From Oceanitalea sp047302425 (GTDB lineage: Bacteria > Actinomycetota > Actinomycetes > Actinomycetales > Actinomycetaceae): a DNA stretch of 64,000 nucleotides. Made by a program: the position numbers and the translations under genes. Location of the stretch: NCBI RefSeq assembly GCF_047302425.1, contig NZ_CP154855.1, positions 3,348,001 to 3,412,000 on the forward strand, read 5' to 3'. A model generated the notes under the pieces. It saw only the letters and a list, made by a program, of their open reading frames with translations. It was not told the origin of the DNA and did no database searches. Positions 17,284 to 26,262 of this stretch are shown here, piece after piece. Every line of letters begins with the position of its first letter. The first letter of the stretch is position 1.

Positions 17284-19023
17284 TCAGTCCCCGCTCGGTG
17301 CCGAGCCGCACACGACGCGGTCCCACGGGATGTACCGCGTGGTCCACGACTCGCGGTCGACCTCCTGGCCCTGGTGCGACACGGTGCGGGTCACCGTGAC
17401 GGTGAAGCCGGGCTCGGGCGAGTTGTGCGGCACGCAGCCGGGTGCGGAGTTGTACACCGTCGAGGGCTGGGTGAAGTTGTAGCGCTCGCTCGTGTGGGTG
17501 GTGACGTCGAAGTGCTTGGTGCCCCACAGCCGCACGTGGAACTCCCCGCCGGCGACCCAGGCCTGGACGAGCGCGCCGTAGGGCGTCGTGTTCGTCCACT
17601 TGAGGTCGACGCTCGGGGTGTAGACCGTGGCCTCGCGCCCCTCGGGGTACCGCGGGTAGTGGTGGGAGTGGGTCTGGAACTCGTCCAGCTGCATCCCGGC
17701 GAAGTACGCGGCGTTGAAGACCGTGGTCGACACCTGGGACAGGCCACCGCCCATGCCGCTGGTCTCCAGGCCGTCGACGACGACGCCGGAGGACACGAAG
17801 CCCTGCTCGCGGGTGATCGGCCCGAGCGCCTCGATGAGGCTGAAGGTCTCCCCCGGCTTGATGAGCGTGTTGGAGATCTTCTCGGCGCCCACGACGAGGT
17901 TGCGGGTGCGCTGGGGGTCGTTGTGGAAGGGCGTGGAGAACTCCGAGACGACCTCGACGACGCCGAGCGCCTCCGCGTCCGCGACCGTGAACTCCGGCTC
18001 GACCTCGACGAGGGTCGCCCGGGCGGTGCGGTCGGAGCTCGAGACGGCGGCCGCGGCGACGGCGTCGACGAGGCCGGCCGCGTCGACGTCCATGCCGGTG
18101 GCCCCGGGCACGATCGTGGGCCGGCCGTCCTGGAGGACGATGCTCGCGTCCCGGGCGGCGGTGCTCACCTCGGGGTCGAGCTCGAGGACGAGATCGACGA
18201 GCGCCTCGCCGTCGAGCTGGAGGGTGAGGGCGCCGTCGTCGGTCGGCTCGAGGGTGGCGACGGAGGTGAGGTGCGCGGGGGTGAGCTCGATGAGCCGCCC
18301 GTCGATCTCGACGGCGACCGGCGAGCGGGTGAGCGGGCCGGCGATCTGCGTCATCGCCGTCTGGACGGCCTCGGCGCTGACGTGCGGGGGGACCTCCTCG
18401 CCCGGCAGCGGCAGCGGCCGCTCACCGGTGAGCCAGGTCTCGCGCACGACCTCGGTGGCCGCCTCGACGTCGAGGGCGGTGCCGGCGACCGGCTCGGTGG
18501 GCTGCGCCTGGCCGTCGGTGAGCGCGATCGCGCCGTCGACGGGGGCGACGTCGAGGGTCTCGGCGACCCGCTCGATCTCCGCGCTCAGCGCCTCCTCGTC
18601 CACGCGGGTGACCGGGTCCTGCTCACCGGCGCCGAAGACGTGGGCGACGAGGATGCGCGGGTCGAAGGACAGGCCGGTGAGCTCGTCGACGGTCGCGGCG
18701 GCGTCCAGCTCGAGGCCCGCGGCCTGCGGGTCGAGGGTCGTCTCGTTGTCCGCCAGCGCCACGGGCACCGGCTGCGTCGCGGTGTCCGCGAGCGCCTCGG
18801 TGAGCCGCTCGGTCGCCTCGGGTGCCGTGAGGCCGCCGATGTCGACGCCGGCGACCGTCGCGCCACGCGGCACCCGGTCGCCCAGGTACCAGGCCGCGCC
18901 CGCGTAGGCGCCGAGCAGCACGAGGATGACGACGACGGCGACGATCCAGCCGCGGCGACGGCGTCGCGGCTCCTCGTCGAAGTCGACAAGCGGTGACTCG
19001 TCGGTCGACGTGTCCGTTCCCAT
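17284..19023 (-). CDS. VanW-family cell-wall protein with peptidoglycan-binding-like domains
   Basis: A 579-aa protein with a cytoplasmic N-terminus (30 residues, acidic then RRRRR), one transmembrane helix (about 26-48), and a large outer part. Two YoaR/PG-binding-4-like domains (about 55-170 and 205-340) precede the VanW domain (about 370-520) with STPFHNDPQRTRNLVVGAEK and GGGLSQVSTTVFNAAYFAG. These define the VanW/YoaR family, whose biochemical role is unresolved; the name does not imply vancomycin resistance. The start ATG has GGAGGG 8 nt upstream. Cys near the end (CVPHN, VVCGSAP) may form one disulfide. Confidence 0.85.
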   Translation of the reverse strand: MGTDTSTDESPLVDFDEEPRRRRRGWIVAVVVILVLLGAYAGAAWYLGDRVPRGATVAGVDIGGLTAPEATERLTEALADTATQPVPVALADNETTLDPQAAGLELDAAATVDELTGLSFDPRILVAHVFGAGEQDPVTRVDEEALSAEIERVAETLDVAPVDGAIALTDGQAQPTEPVAGTALDVEAATEVVRETWLTGERPLPLPGEEVPPHVSAEAVQTAMTQIAGPLTRSPVAVEIDGRLIELTPAHLTSVATLEPTDDGALTLQLDGEALVDLVLELDPEVSTAARDASIVLQDGRPTIVPGATGMDVDAAGLVDAVAAAAVSSSDRTARATLVEVEPEFTVADAEALGVVEVVSEFSTPFHNDPQRTRNLVVGAEKISNTLIKPGETFSLIEALGPITREQGFVSSGVVVDGLETSGMGGGLSQVSTTVFNAAYFAGMQLDEFQTHSHHYPRYPEGREATVYTPSVDLKWTNTTPYGALVQAWVAGGEFHVRLWGTKHFDVTTHTSERYNFTQPSTVYNSAPGCVPHNSPEPGFTVTVTRTVSHQGQEVDRESWTTRYIPWDRVVCGSAPSGD

Positions 19024-19065
19024 AGGTGTTTCCCTCCGGGCTCGCGTCAGGATACGACGCGCAGG

Positions 19066-19563
19066 TCAGGCGTCCCCGAGCGGCCGCAGCCGCCCGAGGT
19101 AGTGGACGAGGGCACCGGTGGCGGTGCGGCCGAGCGTGGCGTCGAGGACCTCGCCGACGACGACGTCGTGGTCCCCGGCGGTGCGGATCCAGTGCGTGCG
19201 GCACTCGAGCCAGCCCTGGGCCTGGTCGACGAGCGCGGCGCCGCTGATCGGCCCGCGGCTGTGGTCGACGCCGACGAGCTGGCCGATGGCGGGCCGGCCG
19301 GGGCTGGCCAGGCGCTCGGCGGCGACCTTGGCGTGGGCGTCGAGGATGCTCACCGCCCACGTGTCGACGTCCTCGAGGGCCTCGCGCAGGCGCGCGTCGG
19401 TGTGGACGCAGAAGAGCAGCATGGGCGGGCGCAGCGACACCGAGGTGAGGGCGGTGGCCGTCATCGCCAGGTCGGTGGCGCCGTGGCGGACGGAGACGGC
19501 GGCGACGCCCCCGGCGAGGCGCTGCATGGTGGCGCGGTAGCGCTCGACGAGCTCCTCGTTCAC
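19066..19563 (-). CDS. Flavin reductase family protein
   Basis: A 165-aa FMN-binding split-barrel protein from a GTG at 19563. Features are the N-terminal helix with RLAGGVAAVSVR, TATALTSVSLRPPMLLFCVH (FMN contact strand) and HYLGRLRPLG at the end, typical of the HpaC/flavin reductase group that reduces flavin with NAD(P)H for a monooxygenase. No partner monooxygenase is nearby. It overlaps the stop of the mshB-like gene by 4 bp and is therefore translated in the same transcript. Confidence 0.85.
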   Translation of the reverse strand: MNEELVERYRATMQRLAGGVAAVSVRHGATDLAMTATALTSVSLRPPMLLFCVHTDARLREALEDVDTWAVSILDAHAKVAAERLASPGRPAIGQLVGVDHSRGPISGAALVDQAQGWLECRTHWIRTAGDHDVVVGEVLDATLGRTATGALVHYLGRLRPLGDA

Positions 19564-21056
19564 GGCCGCTCCCGGGGCTTGTCGGCGAACCAGCGGGCCG
19601 GCAGCAGCGCGGCCGCGACGCAGGCGAGCGGTGCCCCGAAGAGCCAGACGTAGCCGATGGCCTCGTCGGTCACGAGCACGTCCCCGCCGGGGCGGAGGAA
19701 GGCCATCGCCTGGGTGACGGCGACGACGGCGAGCGCGGTGAGCAGCAGCCCCGCGCCGCCCGCGATCGCCCGTGCGGCGACGGCGGCGGCGAGCACACCG
19801 ACCAGCCCGAGGACGATGCCCGCGGGCAGGTCCTGCACGGTGAAGCGGTGGACGACCGTCCCGAGCGCGCCCATGACGAGGCCGGCGAGGAGGGAGACGA
19901 GCACGCCAGTCGTGCCGCCGCTCGTGACGAGCCGGGCGAGGACGCCGCGGCGCGCGGGCTGCGCGGTAGCGGGCGGGGCGGGGACGGCCGCCGGGCCGGT
20001 GCCCTCGCCCTGCTCGGGGGGCTGGGCGGCGAGGACCGGGGTGGGGGCCACGGGGGCCGGTGACGGGGCGGGGGTGGCGCCGTCGTCGTTCGCGAGCGCG
20101 GCGGCGATGGCGGTGGCGTCGGACCCGGGGGCGGGACGCAGGTACACGCGGTCGAGGAGCGGGACGAGCGCGGCGTTGCTCATCGCGAGGTGCCCGACGA
20201 GCCGGCGCCCGTCGATGGGGGCGACGGCCTGGACCTGGGTGCGGTGGTGGCGCAGCGCGGCGATGACCTGCCCGGCGACGGGCCGGACGTCGAAGGAGGC
20301 GCTGACCTCCGCGCCCGGGACCGCGAGGGAGGGCAGCTCCGCGCCCGCGTCCGGGACGGTGAGGACGGTGCCGTCCGGGGCGCGGCGGGGCTCGTGGTGC
20401 CGCAGAGTGTCGGCCAGCTCGGTGAGCGCCGCCCGCAGGTGCGACTCCTCCTGGGCGACCCACAGGACGGTCGGCACCTGCCACGGGGCCAGGCCGGCGA
20501 GCGGCTCGGCGTCGTCGGCGGCGATCTCGACGGCGCGGCTGGCGACCCGGTGCGCGTGGACGTGGTCGGGGTGCCCGTAGCCGCCGCCCGGCTCCTCGGT
20601 GAGCAGCACCGTCGGGCGCACGTGACGGATGACGACGGCGAGCAGCCCGGCGGCGACGTCGACGTCGACCGCCGTGAAGGCGTCCTCCCCGGCGTCCTCC
20701 GCGGGGCCGGCGAGGCCGGGGCGGACCCAGCGCATGCCGGAGTCGCGGAAGCGGGCCGGGCGCTGTCCCTCGAGGGCCGGGACCTGGTCGAGGAAGAGGT
20801 GGCGGTGGGCGCCGAGCTCGGCGAGGGCCGCGGACAGCTCGACCTCGCGGCGGCGGGCAAGCTGCTCGGCGTCCTGGGCGAGGTCGGCGAGCTCGGGCGG
20901 GATGACCTCCCCGCGCTCGCCGCGCGTGCAGGTGACGACGGAGACGTCGACACCGGCGCGGACGGCCAGCGCGAGGAGGCCGCCCGCGCCGATCGTCTCG
21001 TCGTCGGGGTGGGCGAAGACGGCGAGGAGCCGCTGCTCAGGTCGCGTCGTCATCAC
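19560..21056 (-). CDS. mshB: MshB-type deacetylase fused to a membrane domain
   Basis: A 498-aa protein. Residues 1-310 are a PIG-L/LmbE-type zinc deacetylase: AHPDDE at 15-20 (His16, Asp18, Asp19) and GHPDHVHAHR at 161-170 (His162, His165). The actinobacterial MshB type removes acetate from GlcNAc-inositol in mycothiol synthesis. Residues about 330-368 are an Ala/Pro linker. Residues about 375-490 contain four hydrophobic helices and resemble the separate small membrane protein (DUF6113 type) usually encoded next to mshB. A fusion places the enzyme at the membrane. The alternative start MTT is one codon later. Confidence 0.82.
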   Translation of the reverse strand: MMTTRPEQRLLAVFAHPDDETIGAGGLLALAVRAGVDVSVVTCTRGERGEVIPPELADLAQDAEQLARRREVELSAALAELGAHRHLFLDQVPALEGQRPARFRDSGMRWVRPGLAGPAEDAGEDAFTAVDVDVAAGLLAVVIRHVRPTVLLTEEPGGGYGHPDHVHAHRVASRAVEIAADDAEPLAGLAPWQVPTVLWVAQEESHLRAALTELADTLRHHEPRRAPDGTVLTVPDAGAELPSLAVPGAEVSASFDVRPVAGQVIAALRHHRTQVQAVAPIDGRRLVGHLAMSNAALVPLLDRVYLRPAPGSDATAIAAALANDDGATPAPSPAPVAPTPVLAAQPPEQGEGTGPAAVPAPPATAQPARRGVLARLVTSGGTTGVLVSLLAGLVMGALGTVVHRFTVQDLPAGIVLGLVGVLAAAVAARAIAGGAGLLLTALAVVAVTQAMAFLRPGGDVLVTDEAIGYVWLFGAPLACVAAALLPARWFADKPRERP

Positions 21057-21089
21057 CCCATTCTGCCCAGGCCGCCGGGCGACCAGGTG

Positions 21090-22997
21090 TCAGGCGCGGC
21101 GCAGGCGGGCCGCCGCCTTGGCGCGCTCGGTCTGGTCGAGGACGACCTTGCGGATGCGGATGGCCTCCGGCGTCACCTCGACGCACTCGTCGTTGCCGGC
21201 GAACTCGAGGGACTCCTCGAGGGTGAGCTTGCGCGGCGGGACGAGGTTCTCGAAGGAGTCCGACGACGCGGCGCGCATGTTCGTCAGCTTCTTCTCCTTG
21301 GTGATGTTGACGTCCATGTCGTCGACGCGGGAGTTCTCCCCGACGACCTGGCCCTCGTACACCGTGGAGGTGGGCTCGACGAAGAAGGAGCCGCGCTCCT
21401 GGAGGTTGATCATCGCGAAGGGGGTGACCGAGCCGGCGCGGTCGGCGACCATCGAGCCGTTGGTGCGCAGCTCGATGGGGCCGTGCCACGGCTCGTAGCC
21501 CTCGGCGATGGAGGAGGCGATGCCGGTGCCGCGCGTCTCGGTGAGGAAGCGGGTGCGGAAGCCGATGAGCCCGCGGGCGGGGACGACGAACTCCATGCGC
21601 ACCCAGCCGGTGCCGTGGTTGGTCATCGTCTCCATGCGGCCCTTGCGCTGGGCGAGGAGCTGGGTGACGGCGCCGAGGAACTCCTCGGGCACGTCGATCG
21701 TCATGCGCTCCATCGGCTCGTGGACCTTGCCGTCGATGGTCTTGGTGACCACCTGCGGCTTGCCGACGGTGAGCTCGAAGCCCTCGCGGCGCATCTGCTC
21801 GACGAGGATCGCCAGCGCGAGCTCGCCACGGCCCTGGACCTCCCAGGCGTCCGGGCGGTCGGTCGGCAGCACCTTGAGGGAGACGTTGCCGATGAGCTCG
21901 CGGTCGAGGCGGTCCTTGACCTGGCGGGCGGTGACCTTGGCGCCCTTGACCTTGCCGGCCAGCGGGGAGGTGTTGATGCCGATGGTCATCGAGATGGCCG
22001 GGTCGTCGACCGTGATGAGCGGCAGCGGGCGCGGGTCCTCGAGGTCGACGAGCGACTCACCGATCGTGATGTCCTCGATGCCGGCGACGGCGACGATGTC
22101 ACCGGCGTGGGCGACCTCGGCGGGCACGCGGGTGAGCGCCTCGGTCTTGAGGAGCTCGGAGATGCGGACCGGCTTGACGGTGCCGTCACGGCGGGCCCAG
22201 CCCACGCTCTGGCCCTTGCGGAGCTCACCGTTGAAGATGCGCAGCAGGGCGAGGCGGCCGAGGAACGGGGACGCGTCGAGGTTGGTGACGTGCGCCTGGA
22301 GGGGCGCGCCCTCGTCGTAGGTCGGGGCCGGGATGTTCTCGAGGATGGTCGCGAAGAGCGGCTCGAGGTCGTCGTTGTTCGGCAGCTCGCCGTCGAGGGG
22401 CTGGTCGAGGGAGGCGCGGCGGGCCTTGGCGGAGGCGTAGACGACCGGGACGTCGAGGACGGCGTCGAGGTCGAGGTCCGGCACCTCGTCGGCGAGGTCG
22501 CTGGCCAGGCCGAGGAGCAGGTCGGTGGACTCGGCGACGACCTCGGTGATGCGGGCGTCGGGCCGGTCGACCTTGTTGACGACGATGATGACCGGCAGCT
22601 TGGCGGCGAGCGCCTTGCGCAGGACGAAGCGGGTCTGGGGCAGCGGGCCCTCGCTCGCGTCGACGAGGAGGACGACGCCGTCGACCATGGACAGCCCGCG
22701 CTCGACTTCGCCACCGAAGTCGGCGTGGCCGGGGGTGTCGATGACGTTGATGACGACGCCGTCGGGGGCGCCGTGGGCCGCGGCGGCGGGGCCGCGGTAG
22801 TTCACCGTCGTGTTCTTCGCGAGAATGGTGATGCCCTTCTCGCGCTCGAGGTCACCGGAGTCCATCGCCCGCTCGTCGACGTGCTGGTGGTCACCGAAGG
22901 CGCCCGACTGCCAGAGCATGGCGTCGACCATCGTGGTCTTGCCGTGGTCGACGTGGGCGACGATCGCGACGTTGCGCAGGTCGGGGCGAACGGGCAT
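21090..22997 (-). CDS. typA: Translational GTPase TypA/BipA
   Basis: A 635-aa ribosome-associated GTPase. Domains in order: G domain with AHVDHGKTTMVDAML (P-loop), EREKGITILAK (switch I), DTPGHADFGGEVERGL (switch II) and NKVDRPDAR; beta-barrel; EF-G-like domains III and V; and the TypA-specific C-terminal domain with GRGELALAILVEQMRREGFE. Length matches the family. The ATG at 22997 has GGAGGAG upstream and starts MPVRPDLRNVAIVAHVDHG; an in-frame codon 15 residues earlier lacks a ribosome site. It is needed for ribosome assembly or stress growth in other bacteria. Confidence 0.95.
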   Translation of the reverse strand: MPVRPDLRNVAIVAHVDHGKTTMVDAMLWQSGAFGDHQHVDERAMDSGDLEREKGITILAKNTTVNYRGPAAAAHGAPDGVVINVIDTPGHADFGGEVERGLSMVDGVVLLVDASEGPLPQTRFVLRKALAAKLPVIIVVNKVDRPDARITEVVAESTDLLLGLASDLADEVPDLDLDAVLDVPVVYASAKARRASLDQPLDGELPNNDDLEPLFATILENIPAPTYDEGAPLQAHVTNLDASPFLGRLALLRIFNGELRKGQSVGWARRDGTVKPVRISELLKTEALTRVPAEVAHAGDIVAVAGIEDITIGESLVDLEDPRPLPLITVDDPAISMTIGINTSPLAGKVKGAKVTARQVKDRLDRELIGNVSLKVLPTDRPDAWEVQGRGELALAILVEQMRREGFELTVGKPQVVTKTIDGKVHEPMERMTIDVPEEFLGAVTQLLAQRKGRMETMTNHGTGWVRMEFVVPARGLIGFRTRFLTETRGTGIASSIAEGYEPWHGPIELRTNGSMVADRAGSVTPFAMINLQERGSFFVEPTSTVYEGQVVGENSRVDDMDVNITKEKKLTNMRAASSDSFENLVPPRKLTLEESLEFAGNDECVEVTPEAIRIRKVVLDQTERAKAAARLRRA

Positions 22998-23188
22998 ACG
23001 CGGAGCTCCTCCGGTGAAGGGGTGCCCGGGCGGCGCCGGCATCGCTCGCAGAGCGGGAACGGTGCGCCGGGTGACGGGCAGGAAGGCACCCGAGGCCCGA
23101 GTGCCGCCGGTAAATCGTACAGGCGGAGGGCCGCGCCGGTGAGGAATGTGACCACCCCCATACCAGAGTTCTGTCGCCCCTCGGGGCT

Positions 23189-23257
23189 GACCTCCCCGGT
23201 TGTCCTCTGACCTCCCCCCTCAGCACACGTCTGGCTGGGGTGAACCGGGTAGGTCAC
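23189..23257 (+). repeat. Left arm of a 69-bp inverted repeat framing the AbiEi-like gene
   Basis: Aligned without gaps to the reverse complement of 24414-24482, 58 of 69 positions match by hand count (mismatches cluster in the middle). Each arm is itself a hairpin: GACCTCCCCGGTT at one end pairs with AACCGGGTAGGTC at the other. The arm ends about 100 bp before the start codon. Confidence 0.85.
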
Positions 23258-23358
23258 GCCTCGGCGCACTGCTCCACAGTCCGCGCCCGGGGCAGCGCTG
23301 TCCACGGGCGCGCGGTCGCGGCGGCCACCGTCGGACGACAGCCGTCACCCTCGTCGTC

Positions 23359-24417
23359 ATGGCCGTGTCCATCACCCCGAAGGAGCTCCCGACCGTGCTG
23401 CTCAGCCGCGAGCTCGGCAAGAACGCCACCCGGCAGGCCGCGAGCGCAGGGTTCGTCCAGGTGGCGCACGGGGTCTTCGTCGGTCCGCTCGACGACGACG
23501 AGCCCCCGTGGCACAAGGAGGAGCACCTGGCGCTGGCCCGGGTCGCTGGCGTCGTCCGGCGCACGACGGCACGGCCGGTGTTCAGCCACCGGACCGCAGC
23601 CCTGCTGCACGGGCTGTGGCTGGTCGACGACGACACTCGGGTGCACACCTCGCAGCGGCGCCAGCCCAGCCGGACCGTCCCCGGGCGGGTGCGGCACCTC
23701 CGCAACCTGGCACCCGGCGACATCACCGAGTTCAACGGCCTGCGGACCACGACGATCGAGCGGACGATCGTCGACTGCGCCAAGACCATGCACCCGAAGC
23801 ACGCGCTCGTCGTCGCCGACAGCGGCATGCGCGCGCTGATCTCCCCTAGGCGCAACAGTCCCAGGCGCACCGCCAAGGAGGCGGCCGATCTGAGGGCCCG
23901 ACTCTTCGCCATGGTGGAGGAGGGCGACCGCCGCAACCTGCGCCGCGCCCGCGCGGTGGTCACCTGGGCAGACCCGCTCTCCGAGTCACCGTACGAGACG
24001 GTCCTGCGGTGGATCGCCGTCTCCCGCGGTCTGCCCCGACCCACGCTGCAACCCCGGTACGAGATCGACGGGTACGTGTACTACCCGGACATGCGCTGGC
24101 GGCTGCCGGTCACCGAGCACGGAGTCCTCACCGAGACGATCACCCAGCTCGGGGAGTACGACGGCGAGACGAAGTACGTCCCGGACGATCCCGACGGCAC
24201 CACTGCCCGCCGTCAGCTGTCGCAGCGCGTCATGGCCGAACGGCGGCGGCAGAACCGGCTGACGAGCCTTCCGAGGACGAGCCTCGAGCGCTTCGACCGC
24301 AGTGACCTCTCGGACGAGGAGGCGGTGTTCCGGCGACTGTGCCGCCCCTTCCCCGCCGGCTGGCTCGCGACGCTGAGACCCGTGCCGGAGCTTCGGGGGC
24401 CAACCCTCCTGCGGTGA
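23359..24417 (+). CDS. AbiEi-like antitoxin-domain / DUF559-type protein
   Basis: A 352-aa soluble protein. Residues 1-80 resemble the AbiEi-type N-terminal helix-turn-helix seen in many lone actinobacterial proteins (LLSRELGKNATRQAASAGF, VQVAHGVFVGP). FSHRTAALLHGLWL and a middle block with NGLRTTTIERTIVDCAK are the next conserved motifs. The C-terminal half resembles the restriction-endonuclease-like fold found in such proteins (PYETVLRWIAV, IDGYVYYPDMRW, LGEYDGETKYV), where the D and E..K residues would fit a PD-(D/E)XK site. No AbiEii toxin is adjacent. The gene is framed by long inverted repeats and its TGA lies in the right arm. Function is unknown. Confidence 0.75.
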   Translation: MAVSITPKELPTVLLSRELGKNATRQAASAGFVQVAHGVFVGPLDDDEPPWHKEEHLALARVAGVVRRTTARPVFSHRTAALLHGLWLVDDDTRVHTSQRRQPSRTVPGRVRHLRNLAPGDITEFNGLRTTTIERTIVDCAKTMHPKHALVVADSGMRALISPRRNSPRRTAKEAADLRARLFAMVEEGDRRNLRRARAVVTWADPLSESPYETVLRWIAVSRGLPRPTLQPRYEIDGYVYYPDMRWRLPVTEHGVLTETITQLGEYDGETKYVPDDPDGTTARRQLSQRVMAERRRQNRLTSLPRTSLERFDRSDLSDEEAVFRRLCRPFPAGWLATLRPVPELRGPTLLR

Positions 24418-24482
24418 CCTCCCCGGTTCACCCCGCCCGAGCATGAGCAGAGGGGGGAGCTCAGAGGACAACCGGGGAGTTC
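24414..24482 (-). repeat. Right arm of the 69-bp inverted repeat
   Basis: Starts at the last codon of the AbiEi-like gene (its TGA is 24415-24417) and continues to 24482. It is the inverted counterpart of 23189-23257 and carries the same internal stem (GTGACCTCCCCGGTTCACC against the AACCGGGGAGTTC end). I see no clear target-site duplication outside the arms. Confidence 0.85.
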
Positions 24483-24511
24483 GGCGAAGGGCCGGGCGGG
24501 GACCCGGCCGG

Positions 24512-25189
24512 TTACGCCAGGTGGCCGTCCCTTAGGTCGACGACCTGGTCGGCGCGTTGCATGAGGACGGGGTCGTGGGTGGAGACGACGGCGGCGAGGC
24601 CGCGGGCGTGGGTGAGGTCCTGGATGAGCTCCATGATCGTCGCGGCGGTCGCGGAGTCGAGCTGGCCGGTGGGCTCGTCGGCGATGAGGATCTCCGGCTC
24701 GGAGACGAGCGCCCGGGCGATGCCGACTCGCTGCTGCTGGCCGCCGGACAGCTCGTAGGGCCGCTGGCGGACGTGCCCGGAGAGGCCGACGAGGTCGAGC
24801 GCGGCTGCCACCCGCTCCTCGCGCTCGGCGGGCTCCACCTCGAGGAGGCGCAGCGGGATCTCGACGTTCTCCGCTGCCGAGAGCACCGGGATGAGCCCGA
24901 AGGACTGGAAGACGTAGCCGATCCGGGTGCGGCGCACCTCGAGAACGTCGCTCTCCGGCAGCGCCGACAGCTCGCGCCCGTCGCCGAGGAGCACCCGCCC
25001 GCTCGTGGGCCGGTCCAGCCCGCCGAGGAGGTTGAGCAGCGTCGTCTTGCCCGAGCCGGACGGGCCACGGACGACGACGAGCTGGCCGGCGGCCACCTGC
25101 ATGGTCACGTCGGTGAGCGCGTGCACGTCCCCGGCGCCGGTGGCAAAGACCCGGCTCACGGACTCCGCGGTCAGCAGCGCCTCAGTCAC
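24512..25189 (-). CDS. ABC transporter ATPase (LolD/MacB type)
   Basis: A 225-aa ATPase with Walker A GPSGSGKTTLLN, Q-loop YVFQSFGLIP, signature LSGGQQQRVGIARAL, Walker B ILIADEPTG and H-loop STHDP. This short form is the usual partner of FtsX-type permeases. The GTG at 25189 overlaps the end of the upstream ATPase by 8 bp. The permeases it probably serves are at 27844-33818, on the other side of putP. Function may be export of lipid or peptide, or mechanotransmission; not resolvable here. Confidence 0.85.
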   Translation of the reverse strand: MTEALLTAESVSRVFATGAGDVHALTDVTMQVAAGQLVVVRGPSGSGKTTLLNLLGGLDRPTSGRVLLGDGRELSALPESDVLEVRRTRIGYVFQSFGLIPVLSAAENVEIPLRLLEVEPAEREERVAAALDLVGLSGHVRQRPYELSGGQQQRVGIARALVSEPEILIADEPTGQLDSATAATIMELIQDLTHARGLAAVVSTHDPVLMQRADQVVDLRDGHLA

Positions 25190-26189
25190 CGGCCGCCTCC
25201 CCGCGCTCGCGCAGCTCGCGCCGCCGCGGCCGGCCGCCCGGCGTCGGCGCGACGGCCGGCTCTCGCGACGCCCCCGCGCCCGGTGCGCCGTTCCCCTGCG
25301 CCGCCGCGTCCGGCGCCCGCACGCCGTCGGGCCACACGCCCACGTGGTCCGGCTCCAGGGCCAGGCGCACCCGCTCGCGCAGGTCGAGGGCCGTGACGAA
25401 GTCCTCGGGCAGCTGGAGGCGTCCGGTGCGGTCGAGCACGGCGAACTCCTCGGCGACGTACACCTCGGCGCCGGAGTCGTCGCGCTCGGTGCGGCGCAGC
25501 ACCTCGGTGGCGGTGCGGCCGTCGCGGATCTGGACGGTGCGCCGCACGTGCTCGGACACCGTGGGGTCGTGGGTGACGATGAGGACGGTGACGCCCAGCC
25601 GCTCCGAGGCCCCGCGCAGCGCCTCGAGCACCTCGGCGCTCGTCGCGTCGTCGAGCTCGCCGGTGGGCTCGTCCGCCAGCAGCACGCGCGGGGAGTTGGC
25701 CAGGGCGACCGCGATCGCCGTGCGCTGCTGCTCACCGCCGCTCATCTGCTCGGGACGCCGGTCGCGGCAGTGCTCGATGCCGAGGAGCGCGAGCAGCTCG
25801 TCCACCCGCTCCTCGCGCGCCTCCGCGCCCGCGAGGACGAGCGGCACGGCGATGTTCTCCGCAGCAGTGAGGTAGGGCAGCAGGTTCCGCGAGGTCTGCT
25901 GCCACACGAAACCCACGGTGTGCCGCTGGTAGCGTACCCTGTCGGCCCGGTTCATCGTGCCGATGTCGGTGCCGGCGACGACGGCGCTGCCACCGGTCGG
26001 CTTGTCGAGCCCGGACAAGATGGTGAGCAGCGTCGACTTCCCCGAGCCCGACGCCCCGACGATGGCGACGACGTCACCGCGCTCCACCCGCAGGTCGAGC
26101 CCCTGCAGCGCCTGCACCTCCACGCCCTCGGTGGAGAAGATCCGCACCAGCCCGTGGCACAGGATGTCCGGCTCGGTCGTCGTCGTCAT
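25182..26189 (-). CDS. ABC transporter ATPase with C-terminal extension
   Basis: A 335-aa ATPase, about 110 residues longer than its neighbour. Walker A GASGSGKSTLLTIL, signature MSGGEQQRTAIAVAL and Walker B VLLADEPTGELD lie in the first 220 residues. A tail from about 230 (RDGRTATEVLRRTERDDSG) resembles a short beta-rich accessory domain with LQLPEDFVTAL, followed by a disordered Arg/Pro-rich end. It lies in the same transcript as the ATPase at 24512 and downstream of putP. Two ATPases match the two FtsX permeases at 27844-33818. Confidence 0.85.
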   Translation of the reverse strand: MTTTTEPDILCHGLVRIFSTEGVEVQALQGLDLRVERGDVVAIVGASGSGKSTLLTILSGLDKPTGGSAVVAGTDIGTMNRADRVRYQRHTVGFVWQQTSRNLLPYLTAAENIAVPLVLAGAEAREERVDELLALLGIEHCRDRRPEQMSGGEQQRTAIAVALANSPRVLLADEPTGELDDATSAEVLEALRGASERLGVTVLIVTHDPTVSEHVRRTVQIRDGRTATEVLRRTERDDSGAEVYVAEEFAVLDRTGRLQLPEDFVTALDLRERVRLALEPDHVGVWPDGVRAPDAAAQGNGAPGAGASREPAVAPTPGGRPRRRELRERGEAAGD

Positions 26190-26262
26190 AGGCCCCTCGT
26201 CTTGGTCGCGGGCGCCATCGTCTCACCGGCGGCGGCGCCGCGGGCCCGGTTCTCGCCGCGCG

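Noticed and set aside
17284..19023. Vancomycin-resistance gene
   Set aside because: VanW-domain proteins are common wall proteins; no vanHAX or regulatory genes are present.
20190..23210. 1006-codon open frame on the plus strand
   Set aside because: It is antisense to mshB and typA and is an artefact of high GC third positions; its composition (Asp/Gly/Val/Leu runs) matches no family.
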